Shown piece after piece: positions 54,263 to 63,659 of a stretch of 64,000 nt of DNA. Source of the DNA: Pradoshia sp. D12 (GTDB lineage: Bacteria; Bacillota; Bacilli; Bacillales; Pradoshiaceae); NCBI RefSeq assembly GCF_008935075.1, contig NZ_CP044545.1:1453501-1517500 (forward strand). Reading direction: 5' to 3'. The translations under genes were made by a program, and so were the position numbers. Each line of letters begins with the position of its first letter. The first letter of the stretch is position 1. Under the pieces are notes generated by a model. It saw only the letters and a program-made list of their open reading frames with translations, ran no database searches and was not told where the DNA came from.

Positions 54263-54408
54263 TCAACTTCTGTAAGGTTATCCATTATGGAATTTTCGCT
54301 GAAGTAATTTTGGGGTCTAATTATAATAGACAGAGGGAAAAAATGTACATATTTGCCGAAGGATAGGAATCGTCTGATCTAAATTGAAAACCTTATAGGT
54401 CAATAGTG

Positions 54409-54442
54409 TTAGAGTGATTTGGATAATCACTCTAATTTTTTG
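54409..54442. terminator. Terminator between convergent genes
   Basis: TTAGAGTGATT pairs perfectly with AATCACTCTAA around a five-base loop, followed by six T. Confidence 0.92.
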
Positions 54443-54453
54443 TTAAGTATCAT

Positions 54454-54939
54454 TTAAAAATATGAGGCTACTATAATTTTAATATCGTCGATAAACACAT
54501 AGGTATGAATAAGAACAAAATAGATAAGTAAAGGCAAAATAAAACACCAGCTGGTTCGCCCTTTTTTTATTAGTAAGCGTTTCATCTCCTTTTCATCGAG
54601 ATGTGGATGTTTACGTCTTATCTGTTCAACATGTTTTTTTGTACCGGCTAAATATAAAAGATTACCGCTTCTGCCTATATAAAGGTGCATTAATGCGGCA
54701 AAAACTAACCAATAAAACAGGTGATTACGGAATAGAAGAGATACCAAAATATCAATCAGGATGAAAATACCGACAATCAGATATCTTTTTCGATATGCAA
54801 GCCAGAACATCCCGAAGACTAAACCGAAAAAATTCCAACTTTTAATTCTATGATTCTCATTTAAAAATGAATGATAGTGATCGCCGATATATACCTTTAT
54901 ATTTTGTTTTTCCTGCTGAGAATCTTCTAATTTAACCAT
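54454..54939 (-). CDS. DUF2628 family membrane protein
   Basis: The 161-residue protein has the DUF2628 core (SWNFFGLVFGMFWLAYRKRY) followed by two or three more hydrophobic helices and a basic loop (KKHVEQIRRKHPHLDEKEM). Such proteins are uncharacterised integral membrane proteins of Bacillus and Proteobacteria. GAGG lies 7 bp before the ATG. The gene forms a short minus-strand group with the zinc-ribbon-like gene upstream. Confidence 0.75.
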   Translation of the reverse strand: MVKLEDSQQEKQNIKVYIGDHYHSFLNENHRIKSWNFFGLVFGMFWLAYRKRYLIVGIFILIDILVSLLFRNHLFYWLVFAALMHLYIGRSGNLLYLAGTKKHVEQIRRKHPHLDEKEMKRLLIKKGRTSWCFILPLLIYFVLIHTYVFIDDIKIIVASYF

Positions 54940-55015
54940 AAAAATACCTCATTTTTATTTACACGATTGAATGATGGTTGATCAATGACTGCTACTAAAT
55001 TTTATTATTAAGCTA

Positions 55016-55210
55016 TTATATTTTGCCATTGCCATTGCACTCAGGACATTTCTTTATGGCAGGATATAATCTGGTTGCCCTTTTAAAGGCTTCGTCATAG
55101 GAAAAATGGCTTACTTCAATAAGGCGAACTAACTCACGATCTAGATTTTCATATTGCTCATGTTGTTCATCAACTATATTCCCATCAAAGCATTCTTTGC
55201 AAATTGCCAT
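55016..55210 (-). CDS. Small CxxC...CxxC protein, 64 residues
   Basis: Two cysteine pairs, CKEC (residues 4-7) and CPEC (55-58), flank an acidic helical middle. This layout suits one bound zinc ion holding the ends together. AAGGAGAG precedes the ATG. No family was recognised. It could be a small DNA- or protein-binding module. Confidence 0.65.
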   Translation of the reverse strand: MAICKECFDGNIVDEQHEQYENLDRELVRLIEVSHFSYDEAFKRATRLYPAIKKCPECNGNGKI

Positions 55211-55413
55211 CTTATTACTCTCCTTTATTATTTATCTATATAGAATTTTAACCAATTTTTGTTGATTAGGCAAAGAATTGGAAACCTCACTGCACAATTA
55301 AGAATTCGAAAGTTTAGTATTAGACTATTTGGCAAGATGTGAAGGATTGAAAGGTTTATTTGTTGAAAATAACGGTATGTAACTAATAAAGATATTAATA
55401 AGGAGGAGACTTG

Positions 55414-56310
55414 ATGAAGTTAGGTTTAATTGGTCTTGGCAAGATGGGGATGAATTTGGCTAAAAATTTAATAGACCACCAAATTATTGTGCATGCTTAT
55501 GATGTAAATTCAGCTTCGGTTGAGAGCCTTCAAAAATATGGTGCCATTGGCAGTCCTAATATGAAAGAAATAGTGGATAAACTGGAGCAACCCAGAGTCA
55601 TATGGCTGATGGTACCACATACTGTGGTTGATAATGTTATAGAAGAGCTTTTTCCACTGTTAAGTCCTGGAGATATTTTAATAGATGGGGGAAATTCAAA
55701 TTATAAGGAATCGATGAGACGAAGCAGGGTATTAAAAGAAGCTGGAATCTATTTTATGGATGTCGGTACTTCCGGGGGAATGGAAGGAGCAAGAAATGGG
55801 GCATGTTATATGATTGGTGGCGATCAAAACGCATGGAAAGTGATTGAACCATTATTTGCAGCCACTTCCGTACCAAATGGGTACTTATATGCAGGTGATT
55901 CGGGGAGCGGACATTATTTAAAAATGGTTCATAACGGAATTGAGTATGGGATGATGGCAGCTATTGGTGAGGGATTTGAAATCCTCGAAAAAAGTGAATT
56001 TAATTTTGATTATGAACAAGTAGCAAGAGTCTGGAATAATGGATCGGTTGTGCGCTCCTGGTTAATGCAATTAACGGAGCAAGCTTTTGCTAAAGATGCC
56101 CGTTTGGAAGGAATTAAGGGAGTTATGCATTCGTCTGGTGAAGGAAAATGGGCACTAGAAACTGCTTTAGACCTTCAAGCCTCGACACCAGTAATGGCAT
56201 TGGCCCTATTAATGCGTTTTCGCTCACAGGAAAATGACACATTTAACGGTAAGGTTGTAGCTGCTTTAAGAAATGAGTTTGGCGGCCATAAAGTCGAAAA
56301 AAATGAATAA
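55414..56310 (+). CDS. 6-phosphogluconate dehydrogenase (decarboxylating), short form
   Basis: This 298-residue enzyme oxidises and decarboxylates 6-phosphogluconate to ribulose 5-phosphate. The Rossmann motif GLGKMGMNLAKN and the family segments GTSGGMEGARNGACYMIGG and KMVHNGIEYGMM are present. The length is that of the short YqeC-type form, which tends to use NAD; the usual GntZ/Gnd has about 470 residues. ATG 55414 follows AGGAGGAG; a TTG one codon before is less well spaced. No other pentose-phosphate gene is adjacent. Confidence 0.92.
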   Translation: MKLGLIGLGKMGMNLAKNLIDHQIIVHAYDVNSASVESLQKYGAIGSPNMKEIVDKLEQPRVIWLMVPHTVVDNVIEELFPLLSPGDILIDGGNSNYKESMRRSRVLKEAGIYFMDVGTSGGMEGARNGACYMIGGDQNAWKVIEPLFAATSVPNGYLYAGDSGSGHYLKMVHNGIEYGMMAAIGEGFEILEKSEFNFDYEQVARVWNNGSVVRSWLMQLTEQAFAKDARLEGIKGVMHSSGEGKWALETALDLQASTPVMALALLMRFRSQENDTFNGKVVAALRNEFGGHKVEKNE

Positions 56311-56345
56311 ATACAAGTAGTACATGATTAATAGATTAATGAACA

Positions 56346-56376
56346 AGCATACCTGTTAATGGAGGTATGCTCTTTG
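56346..56376 (+). terminator. Terminator after the 6-phosphogluconate dehydrogenase gene
   Basis: AGCATACCT pairs perfectly with AGGTATGCT around an eight-base loop, followed by CTTTG. Confidence 0.8.
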
Positions 56377-56564
56377 TATAGGGGATTTGTTACTAATTTG
56401 ATCAACTCTTTGCGACCAAAGAACGAGTGAATCAAATACTTTTAACAAAGATATAAAGTTTATCACGGAAAAATATTTATGGAAGTGTGAAAAAGCCAGC
56501 TTCATTAGGAAACGGACAACGGATTATTCAACTAAGTCCCCGACTGCGGAATGGGAGATTATTA

Positions 56565-56756
56565 TCAATTAAAGGCTTTCCATCCTTTATCGCCCATGAC
56601 AGTCAATTCGGAAGCTGGAAAGCTATCATGAAAATATAGGACTCCTGTCTCATTATCACGAATAATTTTAGATAATCCCCTGTATAAACATCCTCAAAAT
56701 GTTTATTTTCCACTATGACATACTCTTTTTTGGTTTGTTGAAGTAGCTAACTTCAT
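56565..56756 (-). pseudogene. DUF6440-like remnant with frameshifts
   Basis: On the minus strand, joined frames give KKEYVIVENKHFEDVYTGDY, then KIIRDNETGVLYFHDSFPAS and the end LTVMGDKGWKAFN with a TGA stop. The pattern (valine-rich strand, DxETGVLY, final gly-x-x) recalls DUF6440 proteins of about 60 residues. Two frame changes are needed, near positions 56730 and 56660, and no ribosome binding site precedes the ATG at 56756. Confidence 0.55.
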
Positions 56757-57052
56757 ATATAATGGCACCACAAAATAGTAATTTTATTCTTCTTATAAAT
56801 CAAAATCTATTAGAAAACAGCATTTTATAGAAGCGACCCACAAAGTTAATTAGTAAATCATAATACTTAAAGAAATGATAAATAATGATTTGGAGATGTA
56901 GAATAAGTATATTCGAGTAGCTATTTAAATTCCTATATAGGAATTACTTTACAGGAAGTGGTTCATTGAATGGACATAGATGATTTATTGAAGTAACCGA
57001 TGATTCTCAATTCATAATTCATAAGAAATAAATATGTGATTTTTCAAGATTT

Positions 57053-57121
57053 AATAAGCCAATAAAAATACGAGAAACAGCTTTTAATAAACAAAATTAG
57101 ATTAAAAAAGATTGGCTTATT
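57053..57121. repeat. Inverted repeat, 11 bp arms with 47 bp spacer
   Basis: AATAAGCCAAT (57053-57063) and ATTGGCTTATT (57111-57121) are perfect reverse complements. It may be the ends of a lost small element or a large hairpin; nothing recognisable lies between. Confidence 0.5.
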
Positions 57122-57380
57122 GTTTTGTCAGTAGCATCACAAAGTTCTATCTTTATCATTATAAATGGAAGATGAGCGGAACCTGACTTTAAAGAGGTCA
57201 TGCTATTTAAATCCCCGATACCCTTAAGAAGTCATGAGGATGAATAGATCATAAATAAAATTAATTGATTGTAATTGTTCTTGATATATTTATAGTGTTG
57301 TACGTAGGTTTAGACAGGGTGAGTAAGAATGTATTTCAGTTGTTTTTAAGGAGAGTTAGTAGATTGAAAAAGAAAAATAT

Positions 57381-57422
57381 ATATAAAACACCTTCGAGAA
57401 CTGGATGTAAACTCGAAGGTGT
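57381..57422 (-). terminator. Terminator of the YocH-like gene
   Basis: ACACCTTCGAG and CTCGAAGGTGT pair perfectly. On the minus strand the stem is followed by TTTTATATA, and it lies 19 bp after the stop codon. Confidence 0.9.
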
Positions 57423-57440
57423 CGTTTAAAGCGAAATGTG

Positions 57441-58220
57441 TTAGTTTAAAATTTGAATGTTAACTTGTTTACGTCCCCAATTAAGAGCAGCATCTTGTGT
57501 AGGGATGAAAACATCTATTTTGTTCCCTTTAATAGCACCACCGGTATCAGCAGCAGTAGCATATCCATAACCTTCAACATAAACTTTTGAACCTAATGGA
57601 ATTACACTAGGGTCAACTGCGATTACTTTAGCATTTGGATTCGCATTTAAATCGACTCCGGTAGCAGTGACGCCAGAACAACCGTTACAACTAGCTGTAT
57701 AAGCTGTGGCTGAAACAGAGAGAGTTTTTCCTGCTTTTTGCCCAGTAGACTTTGCAGTAGTAGTTGTTGTCTCTGTTTTTGTTTCAGTTTTAGTAGTTGT
57801 TGATGTAGTTGTTGTTTTTTGTTGAACAGCTTCAGTATTATTTTTTGCCGGTTGGCCTACACCAGACAAATTAAGGACTTGACCTGGTTGAATAATTTCT
57901 GAATTTAAGCTATTCCAACTTTTTAGCTGATTAATAGAGATTTTATTTTTAACAGCTATCTTCCAAAGACTATCACCTTTTTTAACGGTATAAGTTTTTG
58001 GTTGGTCTTCCTTTACGATCAATTTAGTATTCTCAATAATGATATCGGAATCTAAATTATTGAGTTCTTTAATATGATCAACAGAAGTGTCGTATTTATT
58101 TGAGATACCCCATAGTGTATCACCTTTTTTGATTGTGATTTCTTGGGCAGATGCTTGGGGTCCGCCCATAGCAACGGCGATGGAAGCTACCGCTACGAAT
58201 GATAACAAAGTTTTCTTCAT
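57441..58220 (-). CDS. Secreted LysM/3D-domain cell wall protein (YocH-like)
   Basis: The 259-residue protein has a signal peptide cleaved after PQASA. Two LysM domains bind peptidoglycan (about 26-70, ITIKKGDTLWGISNKYD, and 75-120, YTVKKGDSLWKIAVKN). A Thr-rich linker and a C-terminal 3D domain (VTATGVDLN, IAVDPSVIPLGSKVYVEGYG, ADTGGAIKGNKIDVF) follow. The 3D fold resembles lytic transglycosylases of the MltA type. B. subtilis YocH is a WalR-regulated muralytic enzyme. The frame extends to 58349, but AGGAGG 10 bp before the ATG at 58220 fixes the start. Confidence 0.92.
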   Translation of the reverse strand: MKKTLLSFVAVASIAVAMGGPQASAQEITIKKGDTLWGISNKYDTSVDHIKELNNLDSDIIIENTKLIVKEDQPKTYTVKKGDSLWKIAVKNKISINQLKSWNSLNSEIIQPGQVLNLSGVGQPAKNNTEAVQQKTTTTSTTTKTETKTETTTTTAKSTGQKAGKTLSVSATAYTASCNGCSGVTATGVDLNANPNAKVIAVDPSVIPLGSKVYVEGYGYATAADTGGAIKGNKIDVFIPTQDAALNWGRKQVNIQILN

Positions 58221-59151
58221 GTAGTTTGAACCTCCTAAAATTGTTTGTTTTGAGCTAACAGTGACAATCTTATCAGGTTTACGAGAAAGAAGTAATAACG
58301 AGGAGATGATAAATTCATTACTGATATAACGGGAATATGTCAAATACATATCTAATAATTTGAATATTCAGAAAACTATAGGTAAAAAAACTTAATAAAA
58401 CCATGGTATTAATATATTTTTCTAGTAAATTTAGATAGAGGAGTTTTTGTCATAATTGTCACAAAAATATCCATTATTTTGAATTAATGGTAAAAAAAGA
58501 GATTAAAAAAACTGAGAAAAAATATTAAACTTATGAAAAACAATGCTTAAAATTGGAAGAAAAGGGTAATGAATGGGTGTGATTGCTATAAAGTAAAAAA
58601 TGAAAATATCAAAAATTATAGTTCGTAGTTATAAGAATAGATGTAAATTTAGTTTTTAAGAGAATGGATGTTGATAACTAATTAGTAATTAAAAGAAACT
58701 TTAGTAAATTCATTTTCCTGTATGTAAGGAAGCATATTAGCTGGTCGATTTTCATTCTTTTGTTGTAATAAAATAATCTATTCCTATTATACCCTAAAAT
58801 ATGACATAGTTCTAAGGTTTTTTTAAATAAATTAGGTTAACGGACTTAATTCGTCAAAAAGATAATTAATCAGTTCTTGAAAGAATCAATATAATAGAAG
58901 AAACACGATAACAATTTGTTAGAAATCTGCTAATGAAACGCTAAATTACCGTATGTCGAGCTTATAAAGATGAGGAGATTGTTTTTAGTCAGATATCGGA
59001 ACGAAAGAGAGTAACTGATGCCATATCTGGATAGTATGTAATAAAGAATTGACTGGATACATAAGAACTTAAATAATGCCTTATATGCTTGGAGGATTGA
59101 AAAGTTTTATTACTTGAGTTCCAGCCCTTTTAGAAAGATGAGGTGAATTAT
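58221..59151. other. Long divergent intergenic region, YocH-like gene to signal peptidase
   Basis: No gene is supported in this 931 bp. On the minus strand TTGACA (58343-58338) could be the -35 of the YocH-like gene, but its -10 is poor. I looked for WalR half-sites (TGTWAH pairs) and saw no clean pair. A hairpin with arms CAGATAT/ATATCTG lies near 58990-59030. Confidence 0.4.
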
Positions 59152-59700
59152 TTGATTCCTGATAGAAATATGAAAAATGAAACATTTAGCTGGTTAAAGT
59201 CCATTCTGATCATTGTTGCTGTCATTATGTTAATCAGGACTTTCCTATTTACTCCGTATAAAGTGGAAGGAGTATCGATGGAACCTACTCTCCGCAATCA
59301 AGAGAGAATACTGGTCAGTAAATCATTAGTAGAAAAGAAATATAATAGAGGAGATATTGTCATCATTAAGGGTGATAACAGTGAAATGTTCATTAAGAGA
59401 ATAATTGGTGTAGCAGGGGATAAGATTGAAGTAAAAAATAATATCCTTTATATTAATGATGTTCAGAAAAAGGAAAGATATCTGGATAAAAATCGACAAG
59501 AAACCCATGAAGAAGGCGAAAAATCAAATGGAGATTTCGAAGCGATTCTTATTCCTGAAAATGAATATTTTGTTATGGGTGATAATCGTCTTGTAAGTAT
59601 GGATAGTCGCAATGGATTAGGGTTAATTAAACAGGATCAGGTTATAGGACAAGGTAAATATGTCTTTTATCCATTTACCGATTTAAGAAAACTGGACTGA
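59152..59700 (+). CDS. Type I signal peptidase (second copy)
   Basis: The 182-residue S26 peptidase has one N-terminal transmembrane helix (about 12-32), catalytic serine S42 in EGVSMEPTL and lysine K82 in MFIKRIIGVAGD. The late box is GDNRLVSMDSRNGLG. TTG 59152 was chosen for GAGGTGA 5 bp upstream; the frame opens at GTG 59143, which lies inside that site. It is a diverged paralogue of the enzyme at 20175-20729, and Bacillus species commonly carry several with overlapping roles. Confidence 0.92.
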   Translation: MIPDRNMKNETFSWLKSILIIVAVIMLIRTFLFTPYKVEGVSMEPTLRNQERILVSKSLVEKKYNRGDIVIIKGDNSEMFIKRIIGVAGDKIEVKNNILYINDVQKKERYLDKNRQETHEEGEKSNGDFEAILIPENEYFVMGDNRLVSMDSRNGLGLIKQDQVIGQGKYVFYPFTDLRKLD

Positions 59701-59852
59701 GGAGTCTTCTTAAATCAATGAAAAATAATTCTATTTCAAGTACATATTAATAGTTTATAAAAAGTGAATTTCTTAATATTAGTAAAGTATGTGGTGTATT
59801 GTCATTTTTTGTTATAAAATAAAGTTAATATATGGAGGCGGAGGTAGTCTGC

Positions 59853-60062
59853 GTGGTGTATATATTAACTTTATTCATTGTTATGATTGCTTTTTTATTG
59901 TTTATTAAATATAAACGGGATGAGAGAAATACAATTATACTCAGGATGAATGAAACGTATCCAAATGCGAATGAATATGTAGTTGCCATTAAATATGAGT
60001 TGGAGAACAAGGGAAATATGTTGCCTACTCTGGCAATGGACATTTTATCGTTGATGGAATGA
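59853..60062 (+). CDS. Small membrane protein, about 69 residues, unknown
   Basis: From GTG 59853, preceded by GGCGGAGG at 8 bp, the frame encodes one transmembrane helix (VYILTLFIVMIAFLLFI) followed by a basic stop-transfer (KYKRDER) and a soluble helical tail (AIKYELENKGNMLPT). The frame opens at ATG 59832 without a binding site. The family is not recognised. A strong terminator downstream supports a real gene. Confidence 0.6.
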   Translation: MVYILTLFIVMIAFLLFIKYKRDERNTIILRMNETYPNANEYVVAIKYELENKGNMLPTLAMDILSLME

Positions 60063-60158
60063 ATTACAAGATAAAGGAACGAAAAAAAATCATAACAGAC
60101 GGTATATCGATGCAGCTTACTATACTTAAGTGTCTAAAGTCCTCCTGATAAAGAAGAA

Positions 60159-60187
60159 AACATCCAACCAAGATTGGATGTTTTTTT
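60159..60187 (+). terminator. Terminator after the small membrane protein
   Basis: AACATCCAA pairs with TTGGATGTT around a six-base loop, followed by six more T. Confidence 0.92.
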
Positions 60188-60353
60188 GATTGAATTGAAT
60201 TTCTTATCTTTAGAGGTTTCGTACTATGGAATGGTAATTTAGTTGATTTTTAGCTTCATTTAAATAGTTATTCTAATTGGTTACAAAGTAGGAAGGGAAT
60301 TGTCAATCACAGCCCGAAATAAATGGATATACCACAATTTAGGAGGGTTGAAT

Positions 60354-60833
60354 ATGTTAAAAAGACATGAAGTACTCTTTAAGCAATTGGCTGATTATCG
60401 GCATGAATTGTTAGTGGCGGTGGATTCGATGAATGAGGATGAGGTGAATATTGTACCTGAGGGATTTCGAAATAATATACGATGGAACCTGGGACATGTA
60501 TACCTGGATCAATATTTGTGGATTCAACATTTGACAAAGGAACCAATCATCCTGCCTAATCATTTTAATGAATGGTTTGGTTATGGTACGAGCCCGGAAG
60601 ATTGGAGGGGAGAGGTTCCTAAACTTGATTATTTAAAAAGACTGCTTGCTGTACAGCCTTTTATGATTCGAGATTTATATGGAGAAAGACTGGAAGAAGA
60701 ATATTCTGTAACGGAATCTGGAATGTTTACAGTGGAACAAGTCCTCGTTAGAACTATTTTTCATGAAGGAATACATTTGGGGAATATTCTTGCATTGAAA
60801 AAGCTTGTTACATCTCAAGAGGTATTAAGTTAA
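60354..60833 (+). CDS. DinB family protein
   Basis: The 159-residue four-helix DinB/YfiT-like protein has the metal-binding histidines in place: one in NLGHVYLDQY and two in FHEGIHLGNI. Some members are bacillithiol- or mycothiol-dependent transferases, and many are uncharacterised. AGGAGGG 6 bp before ATG 60354 fixes the start, although the frame opens at 60300. It appears as a single-gene unit; the 241 bp after it show no ORF I can support. Confidence 0.88.
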   Translation: MLKRHEVLFKQLADYRHELLVAVDSMNEDEVNIVPEGFRNNIRWNLGHVYLDQYLWIQHLTKEPIILPNHFNEWFGYGTSPEDWRGEVPKLDYLKRLLAVQPFMIRDLYGERLEEEYSVTESGMFTVEQVLVRTIFHEGIHLGNILALKKLVTSQEVLS

Positions 60834-61180
60834 AATAATTTAATCCTTATAGGAAGACAAGTAAAAAAAGCTGAATGAATCCCTATTTTATATGCATGAT
60901 AGAATAAAAAAACATTCAACTCCATTTATTTGTTTTCCTCTTTAATTAGTAGCCATATATCCCTTGTGCTAAATCAATTAAATTATATAACTCTAAATAA
61001 TAATTATTTGTAATGATTTTCTTGGAAAAATATGAAGAAGTGCACTTAAAGTGCATATGGAATCCATAAAGTGATCAGAAACTGTAATATATAATATATC
61101 TAAAAGCCTCGCAATTCCCAATGGATATGTTTTTTAAGAAACGGAAATGTTTTAATGGTACTGTTAAATGGCTGACCTCC

Positions 61181-62064
61181 TTAAATATCATTACTTCGAA
61201 TATCCAAATACCATAATGAAGATTTTTGTAATTTTTTATAAACTCCATCAGTCCATCCTGTACTTTGTTCCTTTTCGAAATCTCCATGATTCAAAATCCA
61301 ACGAGCTATTTTTAGTAGTTCCTCATCTTTAAGCTCTTTCTGAATAGCTGTTAATTTGTCCAACCAAGGCTTTTTTGGTGAACTGCCAACAGCATTATCT
61401 AACCAAATTATACAATCTCTTTTAATTTCGAATGTCCTGTAACTATTAGTTTTGAGATCATTAAAAATGAAGCTTATAATTTGATAGCACCCCTGATTAT
61501 TATTTACTTTGTAATGAACAAGGTAATGTATGATATCCGTATTATCTGGTTTTATAAATCCTATAATTTTCTTGAAATCCTTGATAGTATGATGGAATCC
61601 TCTTATCTCATTTAGGTCCAGTAGGTATTTAAGAGCTTTATTGCGCATAAAAAAATCAGCAGAATGAAAGAATTTACTTAGTTTTTCTATTTTCCAAATA
61701 TAATCAAACCTATTAAAGAAAATGCTTCATCTATATACTCTTTAATCTTCTATGTAGTACGATCTATAACGGATGAAAAAACATTGCCCCACATAGAGTC
61801 GTAAATCTTAAGAAGCCGACCTAAAATATATTTTAAAGAACTACTATCTAAAGAATCTGATGCTTCCTGCAGAGTATTATAAATCGAAAAAAAACCCTCC
61901 GTTTGTTTGCTCCCTATTTCTTTCTTTGTATTGATTTCGATCAACGATTCCACCCAATTATCTATCAATTTTGCTTCTTCTTTTTGTAGTTTAAGACTGG
62001 CGGCAAAAGTAGCAGCTTGAAGAATTTCTGTTTCTCTGTATCTTTCTAACTCGTTCAAAAACAT
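61181..62064 (-). pseudogene. Broken gene of unknown function, stop plus frameshift
   Basis: Read from ATG 62064 (AGAAGGTGA upstream), the frame runs to a TAG after VIDRTT near 61750. The same frame then continues as KIKEYIDEAFS, shifts once, and continues as FFNRFDYIWKIEKLSKFF directly into the 155-codon frame ending LWYLDIRSNDI at 61181. One protein of about 290 residues is implied. A further shifted frame to 61075 (KEVSHLTVPLKHFRFLKN) may be its true end. The helical-repeat look is loosely like DUF4132/DUF5724 proteins, a weak guess. Confidence 0.6.
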
Positions 62065-62443
62065 AGATTCACCTTCTATTCGTGGATTATTAAATTGAAG
62101 TACAGAGCTTTGTGGCTAAAAAAAGGGTGTGCGTGTGCGGTTCTTTTTTATTTATTTTCCAACCCCCCTAAGAGAATTGCTGCTATTGCAACCATACTGA
62201 AATGATAGATTTTCCTATAAAAAGTAAAACCTTTTTATATAGAAGAATATTGATTTCTAAATCAGTTCACTCCATTTTTATATTGAAATTGTACTACTTA
62301 TTTTACAAACAGATTACATAGAAGACATCATCCTTACAATAACGTTATAATCTGATGAATTCATACATTTCTGGCAAAGACTTTTGATATAGTACAAGAG
62401 TAACAAAAAGTAGTAAAAAAGTTGCTAATGAAAAGGAGTTTAT
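62065..62443. other. Intergenic region before the lytic transglycosylase
   Basis: This 379 bp stretch has no supported ORF. A perfect TATAAT lies at 62346-62351, about 95 bp before the next start, without a recognisable -35. Confidence 0.4.
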
Positions 62444-63004
62444 ATGATTAAATTACAACCTAAACTATTTGGGAAAATTGCTATCAGTTTACTATTCATT
62501 TTTGCGTTAATCGCAAGTACGACTATACCGGGACAAAAAGCTGATGCAGCAAGTAGCAGTTTAGCTGGATTTAAGTATTCAAAAAAAGTTCCTTTGCCTA
62601 AAGCTCAACAACAATATCTCTATAAAATGACTAAACAAAGAGGATTGGATTATAAAGAAACGCTGGCAGTGATGCTGCATGAAAGCAATATGAAAGTAAA
62701 AGCAAAAGGTGGAAGTAATTACGGATATTTCCAAATTAATAAAATTAACCATAAAAATTTAGCTAAAATTACAAAGACAAAGAACAAACCCTATGATCCA
62801 TACGTAAATATGAATTGGGGAACATACATGTTATCCGATTTACAAAAGAAATATAAGAAAAAAGGTTATAAGGGTACTGCTTTAAAAGAAGCTACCTTGA
62901 GTGCTTATAACAAAGGTGAAGGTGGATTTAAGAAGTATGGAAAAGCCAAAGCCTACATAAAAAAGCATAACCAATGTCTAGCGAAAGTTAAAAAATGGTT
63001 CTAA
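62444..63004 (+). CDS. Secreted lytic transglycosylase (SLT domain)
   Basis: The 186-residue secreted protein has a signal peptide ending at KADA before ASSS. The lysozyme-like SLT domain (about 60-165) has catalytic glutamate in MLHESNMKVKA, the NYGYFQIN motif and the later SAYNKGEGG. It should cleave peptidoglycan glycan strands to 1,6-anhydro ends. The mature protein is very lysine-rich, which suits binding to the anionic wall. AAAGGAG precedes the ATG. It is followed by a perfect terminator and has no phage genes around it. Confidence 0.88.
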   Translation: MIKLQPKLFGKIAISLLFIFALIASTTIPGQKADAASSSLAGFKYSKKVPLPKAQQQYLYKMTKQRGLDYKETLAVMLHESNMKVKAKGGSNYGYFQINKINHKNLAKITKTKNKPYDPYVNMNWGTYMLSDLQKKYKKKGYKGTALKEATLSAYNKGEGGFKKYGKAKAYIKKHNQCLAKVKKWF

Positions 63005-63016
63005 TTAACACTAATT

Positions 63017-63054
63017 AACAACAGCGTTCGTTTATCGGACGCTGTTGTTATTTG
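63017..63054 (+). terminator. Terminator after the transglycosylase gene
   Basis: AACAACAGCG and CGCTGTTGTT form the stem, with an additional TTCG/CGGA pairing, followed by ATTTG. Confidence 0.85.
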
Positions 63055-63179
63055 ATTAATGAAAGTGCATAAATATCTATAATTATAAGGAACAGTACTA
63101 TAATGATTAAGGTTTATCGGAAGAATTTTATTTAAACAGCAATTAAAAAGAAGTATCTAGAATCTCGTGTACCAGTAGC

Positions 63180-63659
63180 TTAGGTCTTCTTTATAGAAAC
63201 TTTACCTTCTTGATTTCTCTCATTATCCAATTCGACCTGAATCTCAAATGTTCCTTCTTCAAAAAACAATGGAAATCTTCTTCTTATAGATTCTTGCATA
63301 GGGAGATTAGAAGCTTCATCTATATGAACCCATACAGGTTTACCCTCGGTTGAGTTTTGCAACAATGTGCCGCTAAAACTAGTAGCTAAATAGTTAAAAA
63401 TAATATGTCTGTCATGTTTTTCGGGATTGACATACTCATAAAGCCCTTTGTAGACAAGATTACTTACATTTAACCCTGTCTCTTCTTTCACTTCTCTAAT
63501 AGCGGAATCCGTAAAACTTTCTGGAAACTCTACTTTTCCTCCTGGTGGTATAAATCCCTTGAAATGATCGTGTTGTCTATTTAATAACAGGACATAATCT
63601 CCATTCTGAACCAAACAAACAGTCCAAAATTTGTAATGAATAGATTGCTCCAGTTCCAC
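63180..63659 (-). CDS. Nudix hydrolase
   Basis: The 159-residue protein has a complete Nudix box (GGKVEFPESFTDSAIREVKEETGL, given here in two parts: GGKVEFPES and REVKEETGL), so it should hydrolyse a nucleoside diphosphate linked to another group. Similar MutT/YtkD-type proteins act on 8-oxo-dGTP, but the substrate is open. The start is GTG 63659 with GAGGTGA upstream. It is the last gene visible in the window. Confidence 0.88.
   Translation of the reverse strand: MELEQSIHYKFWTVCLVQNGDYVLLLNRQHDHFKGFIPPGGKVEFPESFTDSAIREVKEETGLNVSNLVYKGLYEYVNPEKHDRHIIFNYLATSFSGTLLQNSTEGKPVWVHIDEASNLPMQESIRRRFPLFFEEGTFEIQVELDNERNQEGKVSIKKT

Larger units (their letters stand above)
56311..57440. other. 1.1 kb region without intact genes
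   Basis: This stretch holds the gnd-like terminator, a minus-strand DUF6440-like remnant (56565-56756), a long-range inverted repeat (57053-57121) and the YocH terminator. The remainder is AT-rich and full of stops in all frames. It looks like decayed accessory DNA. Confidence 0.6.
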
